NCBI GenBank assembly: GCA_023434205.1
Contig: JAEYTB010000013.1
Coordinates: forward strand, 1-15,596
DNA length: 15,596 nt
Direction of reading: 5' to 3'
Origin: Planctomycetota bacterium
GTDB lineage: Bacteria; Planctomycetota; Phycisphaerae; Phycisphaerales; UBA1924
In this document: positions 1 to 6,285 of the stretch, piece after piece
Layout of the letters: each line of letters opens with the position of its first letter
How positions within the stretch are numbered: position 1 is the stretch's first letter
Program-made: the position numbers and the translations under genes
The notes under the pieces: generated by a model
What the model was told of the DNA's origin: nothing
Seen by the model: only the letters and a program-made list of their open reading frames with translations
Databases searched by the model: none

Positions 1-102
1 CGCGAGGATGTAGCGGTCGATGTAGTTGAACAGGTTGACGACGATCAGCAGCGCGACCGACATTCGGGCGCCGGGCTGGGGGCTCGCTGCGGTGTCGGCC
101 AT
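1..102 (-). CDS. MFS transporter, N-terminal fragment (cut by window edge)
   Basis: Reading the minus strand from an ATG at 102 gives 34 codons open to the window edge. A short polar leader (MADTAASPQPGAR) is followed by a hydrophobic start ending in VVNLFNYIDRYILA. The N(L/Y)xYIDR pattern at the head of the first membrane helix is typical of major facilitator superfamily permeases of the sugar-phosphate/Spinster-like kind, so an inner-membrane secondary transporter is likely; the substrate cannot be judged. The gene begins 22 bp after the hydrolase stop on the same strand and is probably the last visible member of that operon. No clear Shine-Dalgarno stands before the ATG; a second in-frame ATG at 63 is an alternative start. 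The family call rests on this short motif only. Confidence 0.6.
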   Translation of the reverse strand, partial: MADTAASPQPGARMSVALLIVVNLFNYIDRYILA

Positions 103-124
103 GGGTGCGAAGAGTACCGCCTTC

Positions 125-970
125 TCACCCCGCCGGTGCCGCCCCGAGTTCCTTCCCCAGAAACTCGGTCTGCATGTTCTTGGCGTCGTTGCTCACCCGC
201 CCGAAGCCGATGTGCTCCTCCGGCGCCCCGGTCTGCTCCCATGTGTGCAGCCGGACCAGCCCCGGTTCCGCCCCCGCCCCCTCACACCGCCGCCGCAGCC
301 GTTCCACAAACCCGCGCATCACACCAACCGGGATCACCGCGTCCGCCTCGCTGTGAAGCGCCAGCAGCGGAATCGGCCGCCACCCCTCCAGGTGCGCCAA
401 GGGGTCCACCGCCGCGACCCTGTCCGCGTCGTGCCGCGCCACCCACCGCTCCGCCCGGCCCTCCACCTCCGGCGAGTGCCCGCGGTACAGCGCCCCCAGG
501 TCCCCGGTGGTCGCCTCCACCGCCGCGCACCGGAAGGGGTGCTCATCGCACAGCCGCCGCAGCGCCACCATCCCGCCCATCGACATCCCGCCGATCGCGA
601 GCCGCTCCAGGTCAAACGCCCCGCCCCACGCCGGGTCAGCCAGATGCTCCACGACCCGATCCACCTCCCCCACCGCCTGCTCGATCACATCCAGCGTGTG
701 CTCGGGCGTCTGCCGCTCCGGCTCGCCCCGCTCGCCGTGCCCGGGAAGATCGATCGCGCACGCCGCGAGCCCGGCGCGTATCCACCGCAGGTACCGCCCG
801 GGGTCCAGTTCTTTGTTCGCTGTGCGGCCGTGCATCCACAGGATCGTCGGCGCGGGCGTCTTCCACTCCGGATCCGGGTGGCACAGCAGCATCGGCACAT
901 CCCCGATCCGCGCTGTCCGGCTCTGCCGCGCCAGCGATGATGGGAACTGCGAGAACCTTCCCTGGCTCAC
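125..970 (-). CDS. alpha/beta hydrolase (dienelactone hydrolase / prolyl-oligopeptidase-like fold)
   Basis: A 281-residue soluble protein with an alpha/beta-hydrolase layout. An oxyanion-hole HG lies at 47-48 (LWMHGRT), a strand ends in DLPGHG at 74-79, and the nucleophile elbow G-M-S-M-G-G at 128-133 makes Ser130 the likely nucleophile. Asp210 (HSEADAVIP) and His253 (EEHIGFG) are placed as the other triad members. There is no signal peptide, so the enzyme is probably a cytoplasmic esterase or peptidase-like hydrolase; the substrate cannot be read from sequence. The start is a GTG at 970 with a perfect AGGAGG five bases upstream, which overlaps the stop codon of the ABC ATPase gene, so the two are translationally coupled. 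An ATG two bases upstream is followed at once by TGA and cannot be used. Sure of the fold, not of the reaction. Confidence 0.85.
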   Translation of the reverse strand: MSQGRFSQFPSSLARQSRTARIGDVPMLLCHPDPEWKTPAPTILWMHGRTANKELDPGRYLRWIRAGLAACAIDLPGHGERGEPERQTPEHTLDVIEQAVGEVDRVVEHLADPAWGGAFDLERLAIGGMSMGGMVALRRLCDEHPFRCAAVEATTGDLGALYRGHSPEVEGRAERWVARHDADRVAAVDPLAHLEGWRPIPLLALHSEADAVIPVGVMRGFVERLRRRCEGAGAEPGLVRLHTWEQTGAPEEHIGFGRVSNDAKNMQTEFLGKELGAAPAG

Positions 971-975
971 ATCAA

Positions 976-981
976 CCTCCT
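976..981 (-). promoter_or_regulatory. Shine-Dalgarno that fixes the GTG start of the hydrolase
   Basis: The minus strand reads AGGAGG here, five bases before the GTG at 970. The site runs into the TAG stop (980-982) of the preceding ABC ATPase gene, so ribosomes ending there are placed to restart on the hydrolase. Confidence 0.75.
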
Positions 982-2119
982 ACGCCAGCAGGTTCCGCCC
1001 GAACTCCCCGGGCTCAAACCAGTGCGCTTCTTCCATATTCGGGCTCACCACCGCCGTGCCGCCCGCCACCAGCCCCGCGTGCGCCGCGACCCGCGCCACC
1101 AGCGCGTGCCGCCCCGTCGCGCAGTGAACATCCATGACGTCCCCCAGCGGCTCTACCACCCGCACCGGCACCTTCCAAGCATGCCACACGGGCGCCTCTT
1201 CGCTCGCCGGGATCGGCGACGCCTCCCGCAGCGCCTGCGGCCGGAGACCCAGCACCACCGGCTTCCCCACATAGCCCGACAACCCATCCGCGTGCCGCGG
1301 GCTCACCCTCACGCGGCACGCCCTCCCATCCACATCCACCGACCCATCATCAAACAGCATCCCCCCCGCCACCAGCACCAGCCGACCCTCCAGAAAGTTC
1401 ATCCCCGGCCGGCCCAGGAACCCCGCCACGAACCGGTCCGCCGGGCGGCGGAAAACCTCGAGCGGGCCGCCCACCTGACGCACCCGCCCGCGGCACATCA
1501 CCACCAGCCGCTCCGCCAGCGTCATCGCCTCTTCCTGATCGTGCGTCACGTGCAGCACCGTGCCCCGCAGCTTCTGGTGCAGAGCCTTCAGCTCCGCCCG
1601 CACCGCCGCCCGCATCTGCTCATCCAGGTTCGAGAGCGGCTCATCCAGCAGCAGAACCCGCGCCTCCCGCGCCAGCGCACGTCCCAGCGCCACCCGCTGC
1701 CGCTGACCCCCCGACAACTCCCGCGGCAGCCTCTCCAGCAGCCCCTCGATCCCCAGCAGCCGCGCCGCCTCCCGCACGCGCCGCTCGCGCTCCGACCCCT
1801 CCACGCCGCGCATCTTGAGCGCAAAGCCCATGTTCGCCCGCACCGTCATGTGCGGGTACAAAGCGTAACTCTGGAACACCATCGCCGCGTCGCGCTCGCG
1901 CGCCGGGACCCCGTTCACGATCCGCCCCGCGATCGTGATCGTGCCCTCCGTCGGCTCCTCCAGCCCCGCCACCATCCGCAGCACCGTCGTCTTCCCGCTC
2001 CCCGACGGCCCCACGACCACCACCAGCTCACCCTCGCGCACCTCCAGCGAGAACCCATCCACGGCACGCACCGCGCCGTCGAACGTCTTGCTCACGCTGT
2101 CAAAGGTCACGCCGGCCAT
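980..2119 (-). CDS. ABC transporter ATP-binding protein, CUT1/MalK-UgpC-MsmX type
   Basis: A 379-residue cytoplasmic ATPase. Walker A is GPSGSGKT at 37-44, the Q-loop Gln is at 83 (VFQSYALYPHMTV), the signature LSGGQ is at 135-139, Walker B LLLDEP is at 156-161, the D-loop SNLD is at 163-166 and the switch His is 193. The ~140-residue C-terminal extension after FLGRPGMNFLEG, with VVLGLRPQAL, matches the OB/TOBE regulatory fold of MalK, UgpC and MsmX. Such ATPases power uptake of carbohydrates or glycerol-3-phosphate with separate permeases and a binding protein. None of those partners is encoded here, so it may serve several importers, as MsmX does (inference). It lies 42 bp after fabH on the same strand, with no obvious ribosome-binding site before its ATG. 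All catalytic motifs are intact. Confidence 0.92.
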   Translation of the reverse strand: MAGVTFDSVSKTFDGAVRAVDGFSLEVREGELVVVVGPSGSGKTTVLRMVAGLEEPTEGTITIAGRIVNGVPARERDAAMVFQSYALYPHMTVRANMGFALKMRGVEGSERERRVREAARLLGIEGLLERLPRELSGGQRQRVALGRALAREARVLLLDEPLSNLDEQMRAAVRAELKALHQKLRGTVLHVTHDQEEAMTLAERLVVMCRGRVRQVGGPLEVFRRPADRFVAGFLGRPGMNFLEGRLVLVAGGMLFDDGSVDVDGRACRVRVSPRHADGLSGYVGKPVVLGLRPQALREASPIPASEEAPVWHAWKVPVRVVEPLGDVMDVHCATGRHALVARVAAHAGLVAGGTAVVSPNMEEAHWFEPGEFGRNLLA

Positions 2120-2161
2120 CGGGAGTGTCCAAGCCTACCCGCACCGGCCCCGCGCGGTTGC

Positions 2162-3172
2162 CTAAAGCTGCCAGAGGCTGCTGCCCCACGTCAGCCCGCC
2201 GCCGAACGCCACGAACATCACCTTCATCCCGGGCCGCACCCGCCCCGCCTGCACCAGCTCGTCCAGGCACAGCGGCACCGAAGCGCCCACCGTGTTCCCC
2301 ACCCGGTCGATGTTCACGTACAGCTTCTCCGGGGCGAGCCCGAACCGCTCCCGCGCGCTGTGAAGAATCCGCGCGTTGCTCTGGTGGCACACGAACAGGT
2401 CCACATCGGCGGCCTGCAACCCCGCCTTCTCCAGCGTCTCCTCGATCAGCCCCGAGAACGTCCCCACCGCAAACTTGAACACCGCCGCCCCGTTCATCTG
2501 CACGAACGACTTGAGGCTCTCGTCCGGCGCGACCCCGGGCGGGAAGTCACGGTCCTCGTACGGGATGTAGATGTCCTTCCAACCCTTCCCGTCCGCGTGC
2601 ATCGCCTGGGCCAGCACCCCCAGCGACGGGTCGTCCGTCGCCCGCAGGATCACCGCCCCCGCCGCGTCGCCGAAGATGATCGCTGTCCCCCGCCCCGCCG
2701 TGCAGTAGTTCATGTGCTCGCTGAGCGTGTCCGCCCCGATCAGCGCGATGTTGCGGTAGGCCCCGCCCCGGATCAGCTCATGGCACAGGTTGAGGCCGAA
2801 CACGAACCCGCTGCACGCGGCGTTGAGGTCCATCGCCCCCGCGCGGCCCGCACCGATCCGCTCCGAAACCAGGCACGCCGTCGCCGGGCACGGCATCTCC
2901 GGGGTCATCGTCGCGCACACGATGAGGTCCAGCTCTGTCGGCTGCATCCGCGCCGCCTCGAGGGCCTTCCGCACCGCCGCGGTGCTCAGCGACGCCGTGC
3001 ATTCCCCCGCCGACTTGTCGATGATGCGCCGCTCGCGGATCCCGGTCCGCTGAACGATCCACTCATCGTTGGTGTCCATCAACCTCTCGAGGTCGGTGTT
3101 CCTGAGCTGCCTCGCGGGGAGCTGCGAGCCCGTCCCGGCGATCCGCACACCAACCCGACCCGGCGCGGTCAT
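2162..3172 (-). CDS. fabH: 3-oxoacyl-[ACP] synthase III (beta-ketoacyl-ACP synthase III)
   Basis: A 336-residue condensing enzyme of the length expected for FabH. It starts type II fatty-acid synthesis by joining acetyl-CoA (or another acyl-CoA) to malonyl-ACP in the cytoplasm. The Cys-His-Asn triad is clear: Cys120 in DLNAACSGF, His263 in FVCHQSNARI and Asn293 in RVGNTVGAS. The early block DEWIVQRTGIRERR (36-49) and the C-terminal glycine-rich VAFGGGLTWGSSLW are also characteristic. The start ATG overlaps the plsX stop as ATGA (3169-3172), so the pair is translationally coupled, with a GAGGG about ten bases upstream. The rpmF-plsX-fabH order supports the FabH call over other type III ketosynthases. 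Confidence 0.97.
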   Translation of the reverse strand: MTAPGRVGVRIAGTGSQLPARQLRNTDLERLMDTNDEWIVQRTGIRERRIIDKSAGECTASLSTAAVRKALEAARMQPTELDLIVCATMTPEMPCPATACLVSERIGAGRAGAMDLNAACSGFVFGLNLCHELIRGGAYRNIALIGADTLSEHMNYCTAGRGTAIIFGDAAGAVILRATDDPSLGVLAQAMHADGKGWKDIYIPYEDRDFPPGVAPDESLKSFVQMNGAAVFKFAVGTFSGLIEETLEKAGLQAADVDLFVCHQSNARILHSARERFGLAPEKLYVNIDRVGNTVGASVPLCLDELVQAGRVRPGMKVMFVAFGGGLTWGSSLWQL

Positions 3173-4281
3173 ACCCGCACGCCCTCGTCCACGCCCTCAT
3201 GCTTGATGACCTGCGAACGCGGCATCACCTTCTCGATCTCCGCCAGCCTGTGGAAGATCGCCTCGTTCACGTGCGCCCGAACGAACGTCCGGCAGTTGCG
3301 GACCGCCGCCCGGATCGTGCGGGCCTCGCTGCTCCCGTGCGCGATAAAGCAAGCCCCGTTCACGCCCAGCAGCGGCGCGCCCCCATGCTCGTGATAGTCA
3401 TTCTTCGCGTAGATCGCCTTCACCACCGGCTCAAACTTCAGCACCAGCCCCGGGTCCTGGTGCATGATCTCCGCCGCGATCGCCTTGAACAGGCTCTTGG
3501 CCATACCCTCCGCCGCCTTCAGCAGCGTGTTGCCCACCAGCCCGTCCGTCACCACCACGTCGGCGGCGCCGTCGAAGAAGTCGCGCCCCTCGATGTACCC
3601 GATGTAGTTGAGCCCGGGGGTCGCCTTCAGAAGGTCCCGGGTCTGCTTGATCAGCCCCGTCCCCTTGGCCTCTTCGCTGCCGATGTTCATCAGCGCCACC
3701 CGCGGCCGCTCGAGCTTGAGCACCTGCTTGGCATAGATGTCGGCCATGATCCCGTACTGCCACAGGTGCTCGGGCTTGGGCTGCGGGTTGGCCCCCGCGT
3801 CGGTCAGCACGACCGGCCCATGGAACGCCGGCACCGTCACCGCGATGCCCGGCCGGATGACGTGCCGCATCCGCCGCATGCACAGCGCAGCCGCCGCGAC
3901 GCAGGCGCCCGTGTTCCCCGCCGACAGCACGACGTCGCAGTGCCTGGGGTGCCGCAGCGCGCCCAGCTCCGACATCCGCACGATCGACGAGTCCGTCTTG
4001 GTCTTGACCGCCTCGACGGCCGAATCGGCCATCTCGATCACTTCGGTGCAGTCGATGATCTCAAGGCGCGGGTCCGTGTCCTTGATCCCTCGCTCCATCA
4101 GCATCTCGCGGATCAGAACCCCCGGGCCGACCATCACGATCTGGTCGCCCTCGGGGAGCTCGTCCAGCGCCATCACGCAGCCCTTGAGGATCGCATCGGG
4201 CGCGTGATCGCCGCCCATGATGTCCACGGCTACGCGTACAGGCTTATTGGCAGGCCGCTCGCTGGTGTGTGTGCGGTGCAT
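3169..4281 (-). CDS. plsX: phosphate acyltransferase PlsX
   Basis: A 370-residue peripheral-membrane enzyme that turns acyl-ACP into acyl-phosphate, the acyl donor that PlsY uses to begin phospholipid synthesis. Family blocks are all present and in order: DIMGGDHAP (20-28), SAGNTGA (120-126), LTDAGAN (159-165), NIGSEEAKGT (199-208), IGYIEGRD (227-234), DGLVGNTLLKA (246-256), HEHGGAPLLGVNG (297-309) and AHGSSEA (314-320). Its stop overlaps the fabH start by four bases, and it lies 74 bp downstream of rpmF, most likely in one transcript. The ATG at 4281 has no purine-rich ribosome-binding site. The first ~14 residues (MHRTHTSERPANKP) are a family-atypical leader, so the true start could lie slightly inside. 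Confidence 0.97.
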   Translation of the reverse strand: MHRTHTSERPANKPVRVAVDIMGGDHAPDAILKGCVMALDELPEGDQIVMVGPGVLIREMLMERGIKDTDPRLEIIDCTEVIEMADSAVEAVKTKTDSSIVRMSELGALRHPRHCDVVLSAGNTGACVAAAALCMRRMRHVIRPGIAVTVPAFHGPVVLTDAGANPQPKPEHLWQYGIMADIYAKQVLKLERPRVALMNIGSEEAKGTGLIKQTRDLLKATPGLNYIGYIEGRDFFDGAADVVVTDGLVGNTLLKAAEGMAKSLFKAIAAEIMHQDPGLVLKFEPVVKAIYAKNDYHEHGGAPLLGVNGACFIAHGSSEARTIRAAVRNCRTFVRAHVNEAIFHRLAEIEKVMPRSQVIKHEGVDEGVRV

Positions 4282-4355
4282 GGGGGAAAGTCAGGATCGG
4301 TGGCGCGCAGCCCGCGCGGCCACCCGGGCCGCCCCAGTCTACCCGCCCGCTGAAC

Positions 4356-4556
4356 TCAGGACTTGGCGACGCCGATGCCCAGCTTGGGGACCTTGATCTG
4401 AAGGCCGGCCCGCACATACCCGGAGTCCTTCGCCGCGCGGTGGTGCAGCTTCGCCATCCCCGTGAGAGGGCATACCGAGGGCGTCGTCGGCTTCAGCGCG
4501 TGGTGGCTGCGGCGGCGGCGGGTACGACCAGGACTGACGCGATGGGTAGGTTGCAT
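4356..4556 (-). CDS. rpmF: 50S ribosomal protein L32 (bL32)
   Basis: A 66-residue basic protein. The N-terminal RVSPGRTRRRRSHHALKP matches the conserved L32 block (basic run then RRSHxAL), followed by a short turn and LHHRAAKDSGYVRAG, like the HLRHHITADGYYRG of the enterobacterial protein. It has a single Cys (29) instead of the four zinc-binding Cys of C+ L32, so it is the zinc-independent form. A ten-residue tail (PKLGIGVAKS) extends past the usual end. The ATG at 4556 is chosen because GGGGAG lies eight bases upstream and homology begins there; a longer in-frame start at 4592 would add 12 unrelated residues. Position before plsX-fabH is the usual one, although the yceD-like DUF177 gene often found upstream is absent. 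Confidence 0.88.
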   Translation of the reverse strand: MQPTHRVSPGRTRRRRSHHALKPTTPSVCPLTGMAKLHHRAAKDSGYVRAGLQIKVPKLGIGVAKS

Positions 4557-4664
4557 CGAAAAAACTCCCCGCCAGGCCGGACCCCGGTCCACGGCGAATC
4601 ATGAATCCTTGGAGAAATCCAGAACCCCTCAGCCCTCCTCGGGCCCCGGAAATTCCGAGTAGGA

Positions 4665-4693
4665 ACGGTAGGTGGATGGCTGGGCGGTGTCAA
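4665..4693 (-). promoter_or_regulatory. sigma70-type promoter for rpmF-plsX-fabH
   Basis: On the minus strand a perfect TTGACA (4688-4693) is followed by exactly 17 bases and then TACCGT (4665-4670), which keeps the TA and final T of a -10 box. It is the only consensus -35 noticed in the intergenic region and would give a leader of about 100 bases before rpmF. The -35 element is strong and the -10 only moderate. Confidence 0.55.
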
Positions 4694-4711
4694 TCCTTTC
4701 CCCCGCCCCAC

Positions 4712-4739
4712 TGGACCCCCGCCTCAACCCCGATAAACT
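4712..4739 (+). promoter_or_regulatory. possible promoter for tRNA-Lys
   Basis: TGGACC (4712-4717), a 16-base spacer and TAAACT (4734-4739) match 4 of 6 consensus positions in each box and lie about 45 bp before the tRNA. It is divergent from the rpmF promoter in the same 227-bp intergenic region. Weak evidence; the tRNA could also be made from a longer upstream transcript. Confidence 0.3.
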
Positions 4740-4783
4740 ACCTCCCCATACCCCGCGGCACCCGCCGACGGGGGAACGGGCTG

Positions 4784-4856
<73 letters not shown>

Positions 4857-4936
4857 CTTCCGCGGTTGGTCACACCACGTTGCGCTCCGCCGGGTGTCAC
4901 ACACGAGCGACGGAAGGCCGGAGCACGCGGCCCGGG

Positions 4937-5545
4937 TCAAACCCTCGTCCTCAAGCTCTCCGCAACCTTCACATAGGCCTGCGCCATCCGGCGGGCCGAG
5001 AACCTCGCTTCGGCCGCGGCGCGAACACACGCGCGGTCGAGTCGCAGCGCATCTCGCACCGCGCCGGCCAGCGCATCTGGTGTGCCCGCAAGACACCCGC
5101 TGACGCCGGGCTCGACGATCTCCGGGACCGCCCCGATCGAGGTCGCGGCGACCGGTGTGGCGCACAGCATGGCCTCGATCTGCACAAGACCGAAGGGCTC
5201 GGGTTCCGTGAGCGGGTAGAGCAGTGCCGCCGCGCCGCCCAGCAGCGCATTGCGCTCCTGGGCATCGACCGGACCGATCCATCGGACCTCCCGCCAGTCC
5301 ACATGCGGCGCCACGGCCTCCCGGTAGTACGGGGTTTCTGGACCCGCCAGCACGATGGGCATCCCCAACTCCCGTGCCGCGGCGATGGCGTGCAGCGGCC
5401 CCTTGCCCGGGATGAAACGCCCCAGGTAGCAGAGGTAGCCGTTGTGCGCGGGCGTGAACGTGAACCGCCCGGGGTCCGCGCCGTGATGGATGACGGCCGT
5501 GGGCGGGCGGCCCGTCCCGCCCGACCACTGAGCGTGAGAAAGCCC
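4937..5545 (-). pseudogene. GT4-family glycosyltransferase, N-terminal half missing
   Basis: The minus strand encodes the C-terminal, nucleotide-sugar-binding half of a GT-B glycosyltransferase. It begins at LSHAQ (the ISxxQ-like hinge), then PPTAVIHHGADPGRF, YLGRFIPGKGP, LAGPE and the donor-site EX7E in EPEPFGLVQIEAM, ending in an intact C-terminal helix (FSARRMAQAYVKVAESL). A GT4 enzyme is normally 340-400 residues; here homology spans about 200 and stops near 5545. The frame stays open to an ATG at 5665, but those 40 codons (residues such as SVPESPSPSKS) are only the antisense of the secreted-protein cassette at 5552-5684. The acceptor-binding Rossmann domain is therefore gone and the gene is probably dead. 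A functional short protein starting at 5665 is the less likely reading. Confidence 0.72.
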
Positions 5546-5551
5546 CGTCAC

Positions 5552-5684
5552 TGTGGCCCCGACATCGAGGCGTTCTTCTCGTGCCTCGGCGGAAACTGCT
5601 GCCGACTTCGACGGCGACGGCGATTCCGGCACCGACGCCGACATCGAGTCGTTCTTCCGCGTCATCGCCGGCGGACCTTGTTAG
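5552..5684 (+). pseudogene. frameshifted C-terminal cassette of a secreted planctomycete-type protein
   Basis: Two plus-strand pieces in different frames read as one familiar tail. At 5558-5602 the codons give PDIEAFFSCLGGNCC; at 5604-5684 they give DFDGDGDSGTDADIESFF, RVIAGGPC and a TAG. The second carries a calcium-loop-like DxDGDGD, as in dockerin/EF-hand repeats, and a closing IAGGPC stop. From family memory, intact Phycisphaerae tails place these two blocks in one frame with a longer linker holding more Cys; here the linker is shortened and the frame broken. Nothing upstream in either frame belongs to the parent protein, since the sequence there is antisense glycosyltransferase. It is a stranded 3' end, carried in by rearrangement or left by deletion, not an expressed gene. 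Confidence 0.6.
5559..5657 (+). repeat. imperfect direct repeat inside the secreted-tail remnant
   Basis: The 20-base units at 5559-5578 and 5638-5657 agree at 19 of 20 positions, both encoding PDIE/ADIE followed by a Phe-Phe. The offset is 79 bases, which is not a multiple of three, so the second unit is out of frame with the first. This marks the lesion between the two halves of the cassette. Confidence 0.6.
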
Positions 5685-5732
5685 CCCCTCGCGGCGCCTT
5701 CGCACCCCCGCGCCTGGCCGACTGGCCGCCGC

Positions 5733-6215
5733 TCAGTTCCCTGGGGCCCCGCGCTCCGTGCCCGCGATCATTTGCTCGCTGATCAGCCGCAGCGCGAGTC
5801 GCCACTCGTCCAGCCCAGGCCGGTCCACCTCGCCCAGCAGGTCCTGCATCGACTCGACCAGCAGATCGACCACGAGGGTGTAGTGCTCGGGTCTTGCCCC
5901 GTACTGCGCGTGACGCCTTCCGAGTTCGGCGAGCATCGACGCGTTCTCCGCCGGTTGCTCCAGGCTCCGAACCACCGCATCCAGCGCCGACATCAGCTTC
6001 TGCGCCTGGGCTTGCGGTTCACCCTTGAACAGCGGCCGCAGTTGCGGCGCCCTGGCGAACAGCTTGGCGTAGAAAGTCTCCGCCAGCCGCTGATCACTCG
6101 CCCTCACGCGTTCATACGTCGCCCGCAGCCGCGCCGCCAGCGCGGTGTCCACTGGCAACCGGGCCAACGGATCAGGAAGCCTGGACACGGCGATCGGATG
6201 TCTCTTCACGGGCAT
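5733..6215 (-). CDS. bacterial single-domain globin (flavohaemoglobin globin-domain-like)
   Basis: A 160-residue protein with a haem-binding globin fold. Helix A/B region LRATYERVRASDQRLAETFY leads into KLFARAPQLRPLF with the invariant CD1 Phe at 63. A Gln-rich E-helix start (QAQAQKLM, distal Gln about 70-72) follows, and the proximal His is His102 in LGRRHAQYGARPEHY, the spacing seen in flavohaemoglobins. The C-terminal FAD/NAD reductase half of flavohaemoglobin is absent, so the role may be oxygen or nitric-oxide binding, or sensing, with a separate reductase (inference). The ATG at 6215 is preferred because GGAG lies seven bases upstream; a GTG at 6272 would add 19 non-globin residues. It lies 70 bp after the kinase gene on the same strand. 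Confidence 0.85.
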   Translation of the reverse strand: MPVKRHPIAVSRLPDPLARLPVDTALAARLRATYERVRASDQRLAETFYAKLFARAPQLRPLFKGEPQAQAQKLMSALDAVVRSLEQPAENASMLAELGRRHAQYGARPEHYTLVVDLLVESMQDLLGEVDRPGLDEWRLALRLISEQMIAGTERGAPGN

Positions 6216-6285
6216 GGAGCGGCTCCAGAAGTACCCCAACACACACAAGGACGCGGAAACGCTCACCGCCACGCGCCATCATTCT

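Noticed and set aside
1022..3394. 790-codon plus-strand open frame
   Set aside because: It is antisense to the ABC ATPase, fabH and plsX, is dominated by His, Arg and Pro, and has no domain; it is a shadow of GC-rich codon usage.
5546..5665. Extra 40 N-terminal codons of the glycosyltransferase frame
   Set aside because: Low-complexity Ser/Glu/Ala codons that are exactly the antisense of the plus-strand secreted-tail remnant, so not a native N-terminus.
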